DNA from: Balanoglossus misakiensis
Taxonomy: Eukaryota; Hemichordata
DNA length: 64,000 nucleotides
Assembly: GCA_040954595.2 (NCBI GenBank)
Contig: CM082588.2
Span: forward strand, 4,216,001 to 4,280,000
Direction of reading: 5' to 3'
Shown one piece after another: positions 30,155-41,584 of this stretch. Every line of letters begins with the position of its first letter. Positions within the stretch are counted from its first letter, which is position 1. The notes beneath the pieces are model-generated. The model saw only the letters and a program-made list of their open reading frames with translations, was not told where the DNA came from and searched no databases. Both the position numbers and the translations under genes were made by a program.

Positions 30155-31371
30155 ATGATGAAATTTGTAGTTTTGGTGGTTTTTGCCACTCTTATACACG
30201 AGGTAAGTTTCTTTGCTTTCCGTGGCTTTTTACGCGATCATTTTGTCACTACTCTCGTGGTTTGTATTAGCGATTACATCCCTCAACAAAGTTACTCATA
30301 AAAGTGTGATCAGTAAAGAAGCGAATGATCAGAAGAGCAGTATGATTGTCGTCGTCGTCTTCGTTGTTGTCTGGATCATCATCAACATCACCGTTATCTT
30401 TATCTTCCTCTTCTTCTTCTTTGACAACAGTCTATTGCAGCAAAACATGCCATGCTTGGTGTTGGACTCGATAACTCACTCTACACTCGTACCGTCAGAA
30501 ATGGAGCCTGGAAAGCCGCTGCTGGAGACTCGTGCTGCGTGATTTCAGTCGCTGAGATGCCGGACGGGTCTCTCCTCGGCGTTGGCGACGACAACCAGCT
30601 GTACACAAAGTTGAAGCCCGGAGTTGGCGCTTGGGAAGGACCCCTTCCCCGTAGCTGCTGCTTGCTCGACGTTGCCGTCATGGAGGACGGTACCATCATC
30701 GGCGTCAACATGAAGAGGAAGCTGGTGGTTCGCGAAGGCGGTCTTGACGGTGACTGGGTCATCGTGGAGAACGGCTGCTGCATCAAGGACGTGGCTGTCC
30801 TGCCGGACGGAAGACTTCTCGGCCTCGCCAAGAACGGCAACCTCAACATCCGCGAGGGCCTGGAGGGCCAGTGGTCGTACTTCAAATCGGTGGGCCCCAA
30901 GATGGATGCCATCTCCGCCGAACCAAGTGGCACAATCTATGGTATCCATAGAGACACCTGCGAGATGCACATCCTCGGCGAAGACGGCGTTTGGGAGGAA
31001 CCATCCATTCCAAACAGCGACTGTATGATCGATATGTACTCCACCGGTGAACTCAGTAAGACTTCATTCTTTTAAAATAATAAATTTTGAAAGGGGGTGT
31101 GATAATCTACCATTAAAAACTCGTCAATTATATTGTCTTTTCAATTCCTGATCTTTTCATATTCCAAGTCCATAAATCTCAGAACGCATTTCTTCATCAG
31201 CTTCAAACAATTTGCACTAATAATAGTAAACTTACAAGATTTAAGCAAAGATCCTTTTTTTATAAAAAGAACTGGGGAGGTAGTCGAACATGTGTCGTGC
31301 ATTTCCTGCATTAAAATCCTTTGACTGACCAGATTCTCGTGTTATTTTTTTCAGCTCCACCTAAGTTCTAA
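30155..31371 (+). CDS. Secreted tectonin-type beta-propeller protein 2, 229 aa
   Basis: Coding exons 30155-30202, 30431-31055 and 31355-31371. The signal exon has again 16 codons (starts MMKFVVLVVF). The propeller exon is entered at an AG just before TCTATTGCAGC, which alone keeps the frame. The middle blades are almost identical in DNA to gene 1 (about 30646-30905 versus 28596-28855, roughly eight mismatches by eye), whereas the signal exon, introns and ends differ. The C-terminus reads TPPKF. A 3' UTR intron runs from 31401 to 31745, carrying a long TCTG/TC/TATC microsatellite. AATAAA is at 31951. Likely the same role as its neighbours. Confidence 0.85.
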
Positions 31372-31436
31372 AAAGGATCTGCCGACAATATTAAAATCAA
31401 GTAAGAAGTCTCATTTTATTCATTTAACATTCTCTG

Positions 31437-31440
31437 TCTC

Positions 31441-31512
<72 letters not shown>

Positions 31513-31528
31513 TCTATCTCTCTATCTC

Positions 31529-31571
<43 letters not shown>

Positions 31572-31573
31572 CT
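31437..31573. repeat. Compound (TCTG)n(TC)n(TATC)n microsatellite
   Basis: Simple pyrimidine-rich repeat in the 3' UTR intron of tectonin gene 2. Confidence 0.95.
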
Positions 31574-32525
31574 GGTACCTTTTTCATTTAATCGTGGACT
31601 TGCCGGTCACATGATCAACAGCCAAATTTGGCAATTTGGTATCAGTCAAATATATGCATTTTACACATTTAGTGAAACGTTTGACATGAATGGAAATTAT
31701 CTCTGATCACGTGCTAATCGTTTTCTTTTCTCCTTTTCTTCACAGGTTTTGCAAGTCATGCGTCAATTTCGTACACTTCAGACATCCATTCATTATTTTG
31801 TAGAAAAAATATCAATCATCTTGCTCATATAACATCGATGATCTTCACAACGACGTTCTGAACATTGTGTTGTATTAGCGCGTAATTTTTCATCCTAGCA
31901 GTTCCGATGTGGACACCAGATGTGAATCATTAGTGACAACTTTGTACGTAAATAAAGTCTCTAACTAATTCAAATGGACTTTCTGCTTGTGTTTTATTAA
32001 ATCGACACCCACGGACGGTTAAAAAAAATAAGCAGTGTGCAGATAGGCGACATGGAAACTTTCATATTTGCATATTTATGATTGAATGACATCTTGCTGT
32101 TAATTCCCCTAAGTCATCCAAGGCATCAACTGACCTATCACTGTTTACACACTCCAATAACTAAATCACACGAGTAAACTTCCAACAAAGGGGGAAATGA
32201 TGTTAAATTAACGGTATTAATGAAATGTAAGAAGATTATAATCTGCATAATCAACGCTCAGTCGTGCCAGTTGTCACCGTTTTCAAGATAGACACGCAAT
32301 TGGTCCAATCCGAACGGAAATGACGTCAATACAACAATCCACCAATCAATGCCGCCCGAATGACGGGATCCGTTACTTCGCGAACTGGAAAATCGTTGCC
32401 TCAAGCCATAATAGCAAAAAGTTCCTTTGAGGCATTGATTTTGTTTGAATTATAATTTGAATTGTTTGGCTTTTCAGGGCTGATGCTATTTAAAATAAAG
32501 ATTTTGTCTTTGTTGATACGGCTAA

Positions 32526-32532
32526 TATATAA
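32526..32532 (+). promoter_or_regulatory. TATA box of tectonin gene 3
   Basis: TATATAA, 112 bp upstream of the start codon. Confidence 0.45.
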
Positions 32533-32637
32533 CGCAACAGGTTTTGCTTTGCTCCGGTCACTTTGAGTTTCGCCACCAAAAGGGAGCACCCCCGAAATTA
32601 CTCGATATTAATTTACAGCGAATCTTACTCGGAAGAG

Positions 32638-33971
32638 ATGAAAACCTTTGCAGTTTTCTTGGGTATTTTGGTTCTCGCGGAGAAGGTACAGTATAGTATA
32701 TGAATGCAACTTTGATCCTTAATACTAGTAAATGCGCTGATTTTAATGTAAATGTCGTCATCTCCAAGTACTTTTGGCTAGAGCTGTTTATATTTGGTTG
32801 TGGGTATATGCAGTGCCACATAGAGAATAGATAAGTATTGTGGAGTAACATTCACCATTCTGGCGAAATCTACTCGACCAAACATCACAAATCTTTAAGT
32901 CTCAATGACTGAACTGTGATTTGATATTTCCGAGTTGTAGATGTCAGCCTATCGCCAAGATCTCATGCGTTCAGTAGTCATTCTCTACGTCTGATGATGT
33001 TCCAGGGTTTGGGTTCCAGTCCCACAGCCATGATTGGCGTCGGAGAGGACAACCGACTGTACACTCGCAGCAAGGAGAACGGCTCCTGGAGAGTAGCGGC
33101 CGGGGAAACGTGCTGCGTCATCGCCGTGGCCGAGATGCCGGACGGGTCCCTTCTGGGAGTCGGTGAAGACAATCAGCTGTACACCAAGCAAAAACCTGGC
33201 GTCGGGGAGTGGGAGGGACCCATCCCTCGTAGCTGTTGTCTGATCGACATCGCCGTGATGGACGACGGTACTATTTTCGGCGTTAACATGAAGAGGAGGC
33301 TGGTCGTCCGCTCCGACCTCGAGAGCGACTGGGTCCAGCCACCCAAGGCCTGTTGCACCAAGTCCATCAACATCCTCCCCGACGGCCGGCTCATCGGACT
33401 GGCCAAGAACGGCAGACTGAGGATCCGCAACGAAATCGGAGGCCGGTGGTCATACTTCAAATCTCTCGGTCCAAGAATGCGTGATGTCTCTGTCGACCCA
33501 CAGGGCAGCGTTTACGGTGTCAGCTCGGAGACTTGTGGTGTATACAAACTGGACAAAGAAGCAGGCACTTGGGAAGATGAACTCCAAAGCAGCGAGTGTA
33601 TGCTTAACATCGTGTCTACTGACGCACTAGGTAAGGCATCGTTCAAACATATAGGCAGATTTACTTTCAATTGAAATTACGCAAAGTGCCAACATGCAAA
33701 CACCAAACAAAACGCGGTAGGCCTAATTATTTGTGCGTGGACAGCAGAGTTAGAAGACTTACTTTGGTCCAAAATCACTGGCATCACCAAAACTTGGCGT
33801 GTGCAGACTGACAAAGGAGAGTTCATTTGTCAAGACCAGTTCAAACTTAACTTATGACGTCAGCCACTGTCTTACATGATTGTGGAACTACAAAAATTAA
33901 AACTTAATCATAAACTCGCAGATTACATTTCTTGTTCTCATTTCTTTACAGTTCCTCCAAATATCGAATAA
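32638..33971 (+). CDS. Secreted tectonin-type beta-propeller protein 3, 230 aa
   Basis: Coding exons 32638-32685, 33006-33630 and 33952-33971. The signal exon has 16 codons (starts MKTFAVFLGI). The propeller exon shows the five blades, including CCVIAV, CCLIDI and CCTKSI. It differs from genes 1 and 2 in the fourth and fifth blades, where TCGVYKLD replaces the TCEMH type. The first 190 bp of the propeller exon nearly match gene 4 (about seven differences by eye), while the rest diverges. The C-terminus reads VPPNIE. A 3' UTR intron starts 34 bp after the stop (34006 to 34108). AATAAA is near 34295. Confidence 0.85.
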
Positions 33972-34424
33972 TAAGTAGACTTCAACGTCGGCTTAGATGT
34001 TAAAGGTAAGCGAATACAAGCAAGTTGGAATTGCTGTTGACGTTCGCATAAAACAGTTGTCAGAATTGAACTAAACAAAAGCAAATTAATTGCTTTTTTC
34101 CCTTGCAGACGCTGTCCAGTTGTTTTGAAAATTATCTCCTACGTCATAACAGAACCGTGACCCCTGTCTCCTGCTTAGCTACTTATCTGACGGATTCGAC
34201 GAATAACTTGGGACCCAGCTTTTGGTTTCAGATCGTGATTTCGATTATAGAATGTGTTTCTCTGTAAGATCTGGTTTTTAATTCTTTGGTCTCGAATAAA
34301 ATAAAATCTTTGTGGTATCAACACAGCGGTAGTCTTTCTTTTTTTTTCTTGGGCAAAGATCCAAGGAAACAATACACTTTGGGTCTGAACGTTTAACTGA
34401 TTATGAACCACGAAAACGGTGATA

Positions 34425-34606
34425 TTAAAGGTATACGGTCACCTATACAAATTTAGCCACAGTTACCATGGTAAATCGAGATCTAACCAATCACAGATTT
34501 TCAGTGGGTGGCACACGCGAAAATAAAGTGTTCTTTAGAACACTCAAATACGCCATTTCAACTATATATGGCGATATGTAAATTGGAGGTGACCGTATAC
34601 CTTTAA
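34425..34606. mobile_element. 182-bp MITE with inverted ends and TTAA duplication (family B)
   Basis: TTAAAGGTATACGGTCACCT at the left is exactly inverted at the right end, and both ends carry TTAA. The interior is noncoding. TTAA target duplications point to a piggyBac- or Kolobok-type transposase acting in trans. Confidence 0.8.
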
Positions 34607-35138
34607 GGGACTGGTCAGTTGCTGCGGCCTGGAGGGGGCTCTTGGATTATATTTTGTGGATATCAAAAAGTGGCCTACCCCCCCCCCCCTTCATTGAACA
34701 TGGAAAAGGGGGCGACACCCCCCCCCCCCATTATCAAATGACTTTCCCCATGAATCCACCACAATCCCCGGCAGAATAAACTGACCAGTTGCTAAGGCCA
34801 CATTTGTCGTTCCTGACCAGTCATGAGCTGGCACTTGATCAAGTTCAGTGATTGACAGGTTGACAGCTTGAGTGAGACAATAAGGTACTCAATTTGCGTT
34901 CCATGCGGACGTAAGCTTGTCATTTGACACGACCGTGTCACTCTCATGTTACAATTAAATCCCCACATATTGTCGCTACCCAATTGGTCTAATAATGACG
35001 GTGACAGCTCAAATCGCTTCGCAGTGACACGCCATTGTTTGCTCATTCCGGCCGTATGCTAGGTACAGATGGCCACAATTCGAGTTAATGGACTTTTCAC
35101 TGAAATTAATTATCTAAGAAAATGATTACATAATCGTC
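34607..35138. other. Repeat-rich intergenic DNA between tectonin genes 3 and 4
   Basis: Contains two C-runs (about 34680 and 34721) and a possible inverted pair ACTGGTCAGTT / AACTGACCAGT at about 34611 and 34779. This may be another small element. No exon is seen. Confidence 0.4.
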
Positions 35139-35146
35139 TATATAAG
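35139..35146 (+). promoter_or_regulatory. TATA box of tectonin gene 4
   Basis: TATATAAG, 84 bp upstream of the start codon. Confidence 0.6.
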
Positions 35147-35222
35147 AAGAGTTAATACCTAGACCGTTCAGTCGTTTTTCGATTTCATTGGTGAATGCTT
35201 CTCTAAAGTTTACCACTGAACG

Positions 35223-36149
35223 ATGAAAATGCTTGCCGTGTATCTGTTATGTTTAGTCTTCGTGCAAGAGGTAAGGTGTTTTGCGGATCATCATCATCAT
35301 CACCATCACCAACACCATCACCATCACCATCACCATCATCATCATCATCATCATCAATAAAGACCGTTATCATCATCAACATCCCAATTCTTTATTCAGG
35401 CCTATGGTTCTGCCATGATTGGCGTCGGACAGGACAACCGATTGTACACTCGCAGCAAGGAGAACGGCTCCTGGAAAGTAGCGGCCGGGGAAACGTGCTG
35501 CGTCATCGCCGTGGCCGAGATGCCGGACGGGTCCCTTCTGGGAGTCGGTGAAGACAACCAGCTATACACCAAGCAAAAACCTGGCGTCGGGGAGTGGGAA
35601 GGGCCCATAGCCCGAAGCTGCTGCTTGCTAGACGTCGCTGTCATGGAGGACGGCACCATACTCGGCGTTAACAAAGGCAGGGATCTGGTTTACCGCCCAA
35701 ATCTGCAGAGTGACTGGATCCAGCCAGACAACGCCTGCTGCACCAAGGCCGTCAACGTGATGCCTGACGGCAGACTGCTCGGTCTGGCCAAGAACGGCAA
35801 TCTGAGAATCCGTGACGGGATCGAAGGGACGTGGTCTTACTTCAAATCCGACGGGCCGAAGATGAGCGACGTTTCCGTCGACCCTGTGGGTGCCATCTAC
35901 GGTGTGAATGAGCAGACTTGCGGCGTGCACAAACTCGATGGTGACGGCAACTGGGGGGAGGAACTCCCAGGAAGTGACTGCGTCATAAACATAGTGTCAC
36001 CGGAACCCTTAGGTACATGTATAGAACTTAATATCATCACCATAATCACAGAAAGGTACCATTCAGCGTCCAAGCAAATGCTCCAACACACTAACAAATT
36101 TGCTCTTACTGTATTTTCTTTACCAACAGTTCCGCCAAATATCGTTTAA
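35223..36149 (+). CDS. Secreted tectonin-type beta-propeller protein 4, 226 aa
   Basis: Coding exons 35223-35270, 35400-36012 and 36130-36149. The signal exon has 16 codons (starts MKMLAVYLLC). The first intron is only 129 bp and mostly an ATC/CAC microsatellite. The propeller exon has five blades, with CCVIAV, CCLLDV and CCTKAV, and a Cys in the last blade (SDCVINI). It starts nearly identical to gene 3, then diverges. The C-terminus reads VPPNIV. A 3' UTR intron starts 42 bp after the stop (36192 to 36312). AATAAA is at 36479. At the protein level the closest relative is gene 3. Confidence 0.85.
35288..35357. repeat. (ATC)n/(CAC)n microsatellite in the signal-exon intron of tectonin gene 4
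   Basis: About 23 trinucleotide units fill most of this short intron. Confidence 0.9.
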
Positions 36150-36855
36150 ACTCATTCAAGCGGATGTACATGTACTCTGAGAAATGTCAAGGTAAGTGTA
36201 CTAGTATTATATATGTACATATACTTATCTATTCACCCTTTCTCTATCGAAAGTTATTGCTGATTCATCAAACAGTTACTAATTGGTCTCTGTTTTACTT
36301 TACTATTTACAGGATTGGTCATGGCAACCTGAAATCTAGTGAAGTGGACGTTACTTATTCCCTGCCAAGTGACTTACCCCGGATCTCCTGCGTGGAGCAT
36401 CATATTATTTTATTCAATCTGATTCTGAATTCCATTTTAATCCGCATCATGCATGTATTATTCTTCATCACAAGTATGAATAAACTTGTTTAAAGGGGAA
36501 TAATCGTCTCTGAGTCATTTTGTGTTTCCTGTGAACTTATATGACTCACAAACTTTTAACTCACCACTCATTGTGTCAACAAACAGTCAATTGCCATTGT
36601 ATCGTGGGATGATTATTGAAATATCGTCAAAACTTTACATATGAAGGAATGGTAATATGCAAGCAGTTAATTTTACACCAAATGTCGACAGTTGATTTAA
36701 TGGGGATGTTTATCATATTGTACGCTGCTATCCATTTACTATATCAGCCCCATTCACCACAAATACAATGTAAAACATTCATAAATGGCACAGACAGATT
36801 TTAAACATGTTGTAATTGAATAGAGGCCCATTAATCGTGCAGATAATCTCAACCG

Positions 36856-36864
36856 TATATAAGG
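36856..36864 (+). promoter_or_regulatory. TATA box of tectonin gene 5
   Basis: TATATAAGG, 91 bp upstream of the start codon. Confidence 0.6.
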
Positions 36865-36946
36865 TTTCTCCAGAATTTGCACTAATTCACTTCTTTGAAA
36901 TACATGTACTGTAATTTTACATGGTCCTAAGCTTAAACGCTGCACT

Positions 36947-38096
36947 ATGATGAGACTTGCTATATTTCTAACAGTGGCAATGCATATTCACCAGGTAAGA
37001 ATTTTTATTGTTGTCAAAAGCCGTGCGTTCACAGCTCTTTCCTGAATATAAACTAATTTGTTCAATATTATAGACCGCGAAACTCGAAACCCTTAATGTC
37101 ATTGCTGGCCAACAGGCGAGTGACTACGAAATTCGCTCGGGGTAAAGTCATATGTCTCTACTGTCAGACAATTCACTGGCACTAGGTTTTGTTTTGCTGG
37201 TAGAGTCATGTATTTTCACTTCTGTTTCTTCCACCGGTCATATAACAGTCCAGTGGCCAACCTGCAATGATCGGGGTCAGCCATAAACACCAACTGTTCA
37301 CACGGAGCGTCAGAAACGGCGCGTGGAACCCGGCCTCCGGTAAAACCTGCTGCGTGATCGCGGTCGCCCAGTTGCGCGACGGGTCCCTGGTGGGAGTCGG
37401 CGAAGACAACCAGCTGTACACCAAGCAAAAACCGAGTGTGGGGGAATGGGAGGGCCCTATTCCCCGTAGCTGCTGTTTGATAAACATCGCAGTGTTACCC
37501 GGGGACATTATATTAGGCGTCACGATGAAGAGGAAACTCGTCTACCGCACCGACTTGGAGAGCGACTGGATCATGCCGGACAACGCCTGCTGCGTCAAGG
37601 ACATCGCGCCGCTGAAGGACGGGCGCCTGCTCGGTCTCAGCAGGGACAACCACCTCAGCATCCGAGAGGGCATCGAAGGAGAGTGGAAATTCTTCAAGGA
37701 TTTCGGCCACAAGGTCGATACCATTGCCGCCGAACCCAGGGGTGTCATCTACGGTGTCGACAGGGACACGTGTGAAATGCACACCCTGGGCGAAACTGGA
37801 ATATGGCAAGACCCCGCAATCCCGAACAGCAAATGTATGGTGGATATCGTTTCTGTCGGAGTCTTGAGTAAGATGCCTCCATCAAATTCAGTGATTTCTC
37901 TACAAAGCCAACCTCTGTCACACAGTGTAACTATTGGTCTCAGGGGTTTATTACAGTAAACAAATCTTACGATGCTTAATTTGAAGCTTTTACGTAGAAA
38001 TATCAAGTGTGTGCAATATATTTCTGCCATTGGCACTTAAAATATAATATTTTAAAGAAAATATTTCTCTTTGTAATAGGTCCACCAAACTACTAG
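36947..38096 (+). CDS. Secreted tectonin-type beta-propeller protein 5, 227 aa
   Basis: Coding exons 36947-36994, 37249-37867 and 38080-38096. The signal exon has 16 codons (starts MMRLAIFLTV). Five blades are present, with CCVIAV, CCLINI and CCVKDI. Blade 4 carries EWKFFKDFG and blade 5 the TCEMHTL type shared with genes 1 and 2. The C-terminus reads SPPNY. A 3' UTR donor lies at 38126|38127. The intron behind it appears to have received an insertion of about 975 bp (see 38139-39114), which may have displaced the last exon. An AATAAA at 39217 could be the original end, and one near 38818 lies within the insertion. Confidence 0.83.
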
Positions 38097-38138
38097 TGTG
38101 ACGACCTTAACCTATAGCCAACTCAGGTAAGTCAAGAT

Positions 38139-39114
38139 TGTTACGACCCGCAGGCCGTCCGAGCCAAAAATATGCGGAGAATACAGAGGCCAATTTACCT
38201 GACCGGGTGGCTTGTTTTACACCCGAACCGGCCAACAAGCCGCAACAAAAGAAATGGTCAAAGACAGCACACGTACAACATACCAGTCTATCTACAGTGT
38301 TAATTCAATTGCAGATACGAGTAATATTCCCAATATGTTAACTAATTGTTACAATAAACTACAAACTAAACTCGAGCGTGACCAGGTGACCAAAACAAAA
38401 TTCCTAACAAGTTCTTAACGCCAGTGTACAATTAAAGACAGCCACGTATTACCTCAAATGCAGTTCCACCGTGTAGTCCACAGACAGCCACGTATTACCT
38501 CAAAAGCAGTTCCACATTGACACGGAGACGCGCTCCCTCAGGACGGCTCCCAAACCCCACGCGGCGTCCTCGAAAACATCCACCACGGCTTCACCGAGTC
38601 CCTTCGGCAGTGTCAATCTTCAGCTACCACAGTCGACAGGCAAACTCCGTACGGTGGGCTCCAAAAACTCGGCACAGCTACCAGACCAGAATCAAATGAG
38701 TCACACGACAACATGGCACTGGGTGGCTCTTACGACCAAAACTAATTAACACCTGGTCACGCTAATATGTTAAATAAGGAAATCAACATAGGTGCACCTG
38801 GCCACGAAACAAAACAAATAATAAACTTCATCACAATGGGGACAGATTTTCAGAAACATGGCCGTCCCCAAACTTTCCAATTCTTTGTTATATTAATCCT
38901 GTGAGGAGACGGAGGTACAATGTACCTGTTTTAACCAAGACTTTCACATGTTTCTTCCCTACAGGTAATGGAATGGGGTTATTTTGCGACACGTAATAGA
39001 AGACGATTTTAACTGTCACTTGCCATATTCCAGATCAGGAAGTAGAGCATGCGCACTGAGCTTTCGAATAGCATTATATTGGTCACTCTTCAACTCTACG
39101 ACGAATTGACGTCA
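38139..39114. mobile_element. Insertion flanked by direct repeats; possible solo LTR
   Basis: GTCAAGATT occurs at 38131-38139 and again at 39111-39119. Read as an LTR, the insert runs from TG (38139, TGTTACGACC) to CA (39114) with AGAT on both sides, as in many Gypsy-type LTRs. Inside, a 49-bp unit is present twice (about 38437 and 38486). No coding capacity is seen. A 9-bp-duplication element without inverted ends is the alternative. Confidence 0.4.
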
Positions 39115-39222
39115 AGATTTGTAACGAAATTACTGTGTATGTGATATTTGAGATCATCTTCTACCGAAAAGTTATTTGAACCGATAATATCACGTGAATT
39201 TTCATTTTTTCCTTCAAATAAA

Positions 39223-40466
39223 TTTTCTTACCCTGATTTAGACACATCTATGTGTACAATTATGGTTTATGGGCGTGTCTAGTAATTCGAATCTGGGATT
39301 TCATATTTACAATTCCAGACCAATTTTGTCTTTGTCCTTTCCTTTAAAACGAATGTATATCAGCAGATAATAAATATTCACGTGATTTAGATTCGTGTTA
39401 TTCGTTTTTCTATCTGGTCCTTCGCAACCTTCTTTTCTATGCTCCGATTTAGCTTTTACACTGGCAGATACTGTGTCAAGACCAAGCGTTTCCGGTCCTC
39501 TTGCATAATTTATCGATGGTCTATATAACACACACTTGCGTTTTAAATTAGTAAAATCGTTCATCAGTCACTTCTAAACATATGACGCTCATTAAACGGA
39601 AACTCATTTTCCGAACCATCGATTTCCAAAAGTCGTTGGTGTAGCCAAACAATAGTTAGAACACTCAAAGCCATGATATATGGCGAAACAAGAACAATGG
39701 TCACAAACAATGACGCGTGGATGTGATTCTTTTGGATCACAATAAAGCTGGAAAAGCTGGTCGCTAAGTTGAAGATAATGAATGATTATGTACCCGGCGG
39801 ACACATCTAAACAATCGTAGATAATACTAGAAATCACTATGAAAGACCAGCAATGACGTCATCAGTAAGTAACCATTTGCTCCTATGCGCAGATGGCGGC
39901 TTGTCAAACGAATCAGTGATATTTGAGATACCAGTAGTAAGTAATAATTCTTTCAGATAATCTTTCACTGACATCGCATAGAGAGTTGCAATATTTTTTA
40001 ACAGAACGATTTTCATGGCGCACATATGTAGTTGGCAAAAATCAGATGTAGATCAAAAACGAATGCGCACAAAACCCTGATAACACTCAAAATGGCAACT
40101 CGTAGGAATTTGATGTTGATGGCTGTGTATGCGTATACATGTATCATGCATGTATGTATTATGTATGCGTCAGATTAACAAGTCAGTAAGGTCACGTGTT
40201 TGTTGGCCTGGCAGAAATGAGTTTACTCAGATTTCGTAACGACTAAACTACGCCGAAGGACAAATATGAGAATAAAGACGTCAGCACCAAGTGTCGGTGG
40301 GATCCCCGGAAGCTAAAAGGACAATGTTTGGCAATTAATAAAACAATTCTCCCACAATAGGACATATGGCGAACGGTAATCAATAAATTACACAGATTCA
40401 AGGTAATTTTCACGGGATAAACCCACAAAAACAACAAAGGCGTTGCACTTGATTAAAGATGGTGCC
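39223..40466. other. Intergenic DNA between tectonin genes 5 and 6
   Basis: AT-rich, with no exon of the tectonin type and no other coding signal on either strand. A seventh tectonin copy could fit in this gap, but I found no trace of one. Confidence 0.5.
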
Positions 40467-40477
40467 ATATTTAAAGG
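40467..40477 (+). promoter_or_regulatory. TATA-like element of tectonin gene 6
   Basis: ATATTTAAAGG, about 87 bp upstream of the start codon. Confidence 0.45.
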
Positions 40478-40554
40478 GAGGGCACTGAAAAAAAGCTGGT
40501 AATTTGGTTTGTGGAATCTCGCGGAGGTTGAGTTTGAGACAGTTGACGCACAAG

Positions 40555-41584
40555 ATGAAAGTGTTAGGCCTACTGCTATTCTCTGCGCTTCTCGTAGAAA
40601 GGGTAAGTTCACCTACCATTTGTGCATGTGCATTTTGTCAAGTGCACTTTTTACAGTGATAATGAGTTTGAGAAATGGCATCTCATAGTTAAAGAAACAT
40701 TAAACAGTAGTATCTTTGATTTCTGTTTTTTTTCTTCAGAGCTATGGTGGAAGTCCGGCGTCCATGATTGGAGTGGGCGAAGACAATCAACTCTACACTC
40801 GCAGTAAAGAGAACGGTGTCTGGAAACTGGCCAGGGGTGACTCGTGCTGCGTCATCGCTGTGGCCACGTTGCCGGACGGAAGCCTGGTGGGAGTCGGCGA
40901 AGACAACGAATTATACACCAAGCGCAAACCGAGCGTCGGGGACTGGGAAGGTCCCGTCCCCGGCGGCTGCTGTGTCCAAGACATATCGGTCATGGCCGAC
41001 GGTACCATCATCGGGGTGGACATGAAGAACAAGTTGGTCTACCGCCCCGACTTGGAGACCGAGTGGTCCCTGCCGGCCAAGCCGTGCTGCATCACCGCGG
41101 TGGACGCCACCCCCGACGGCAACATCCTGGGCGTCGCCAGAAACGGTAAGCTGAGGATCCGCGACGGCATCGACGGTCGGTGGAAGTACTACAGGACCAT
41201 CGGGACCAGAATGAGGGACATCTCCGTCGGGCCGGAGGGCACCCTCTACGGTGTTGCTAGGGACGAGTGCGGAGTTCATCGTCTGGGGGGCAACACAAGA
41301 TGGCAAAGAGAGTTGACTGGAAGTAGATGCATGATCAGTATAGCATCGTCTTCTTCTCTGGGTAAATAACATTTTAAAAAATCACTGTTTTTGCTCTGCG
41401 TTTTCTGTGCTAAAACTGTGGCTGTCTGTAAATGTGAAATAACGAGAAATAACGAACGCATCATCGAAGCAAAATAAGATTAAAGTTTGGCAAACATGTA
41501 GAATAATATTGTAGAATGCACATCATAATGCATTATTTTTTACATTGTGTAGCGCCACCAAACATCCCAGCGGATGAGGAGTAA
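40555..41584 (+). CDS. Secreted tectonin-type beta-propeller protein 6, 233 aa
   Basis: Coding exons 40555-40602, 40740-41361 and 41553-41584. The signal exon has 16 codons (starts MKVLGLLLFS). Five blades are present, with CCVIAV, GGCCVQDI and CCITAV. This is the most divergent copy (DECGVHRLG, SRCMISI). The C-terminal exon is longer, giving APPNIPADEE. A 3' UTR intron starts 38 bp after the stop (41623 to 41773). AATAAA is at 41938. The propeller exon is very GC-rich compared with the introns, as in all six copies. Confidence 0.85.

Noticed and set aside
39223-40466. A seventh or broken tectonin copy between genes 5 and 6
   Set aside because: I searched both strands for the GVxxDNxLYT and CC..MPDG patterns and found none.
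28445-41372. Minus-strand open frames of 90-160 codons over the tectonin exons
   Set aside because: They are antisense shadows of GC-rich coding exons and repeat in every paralogue.
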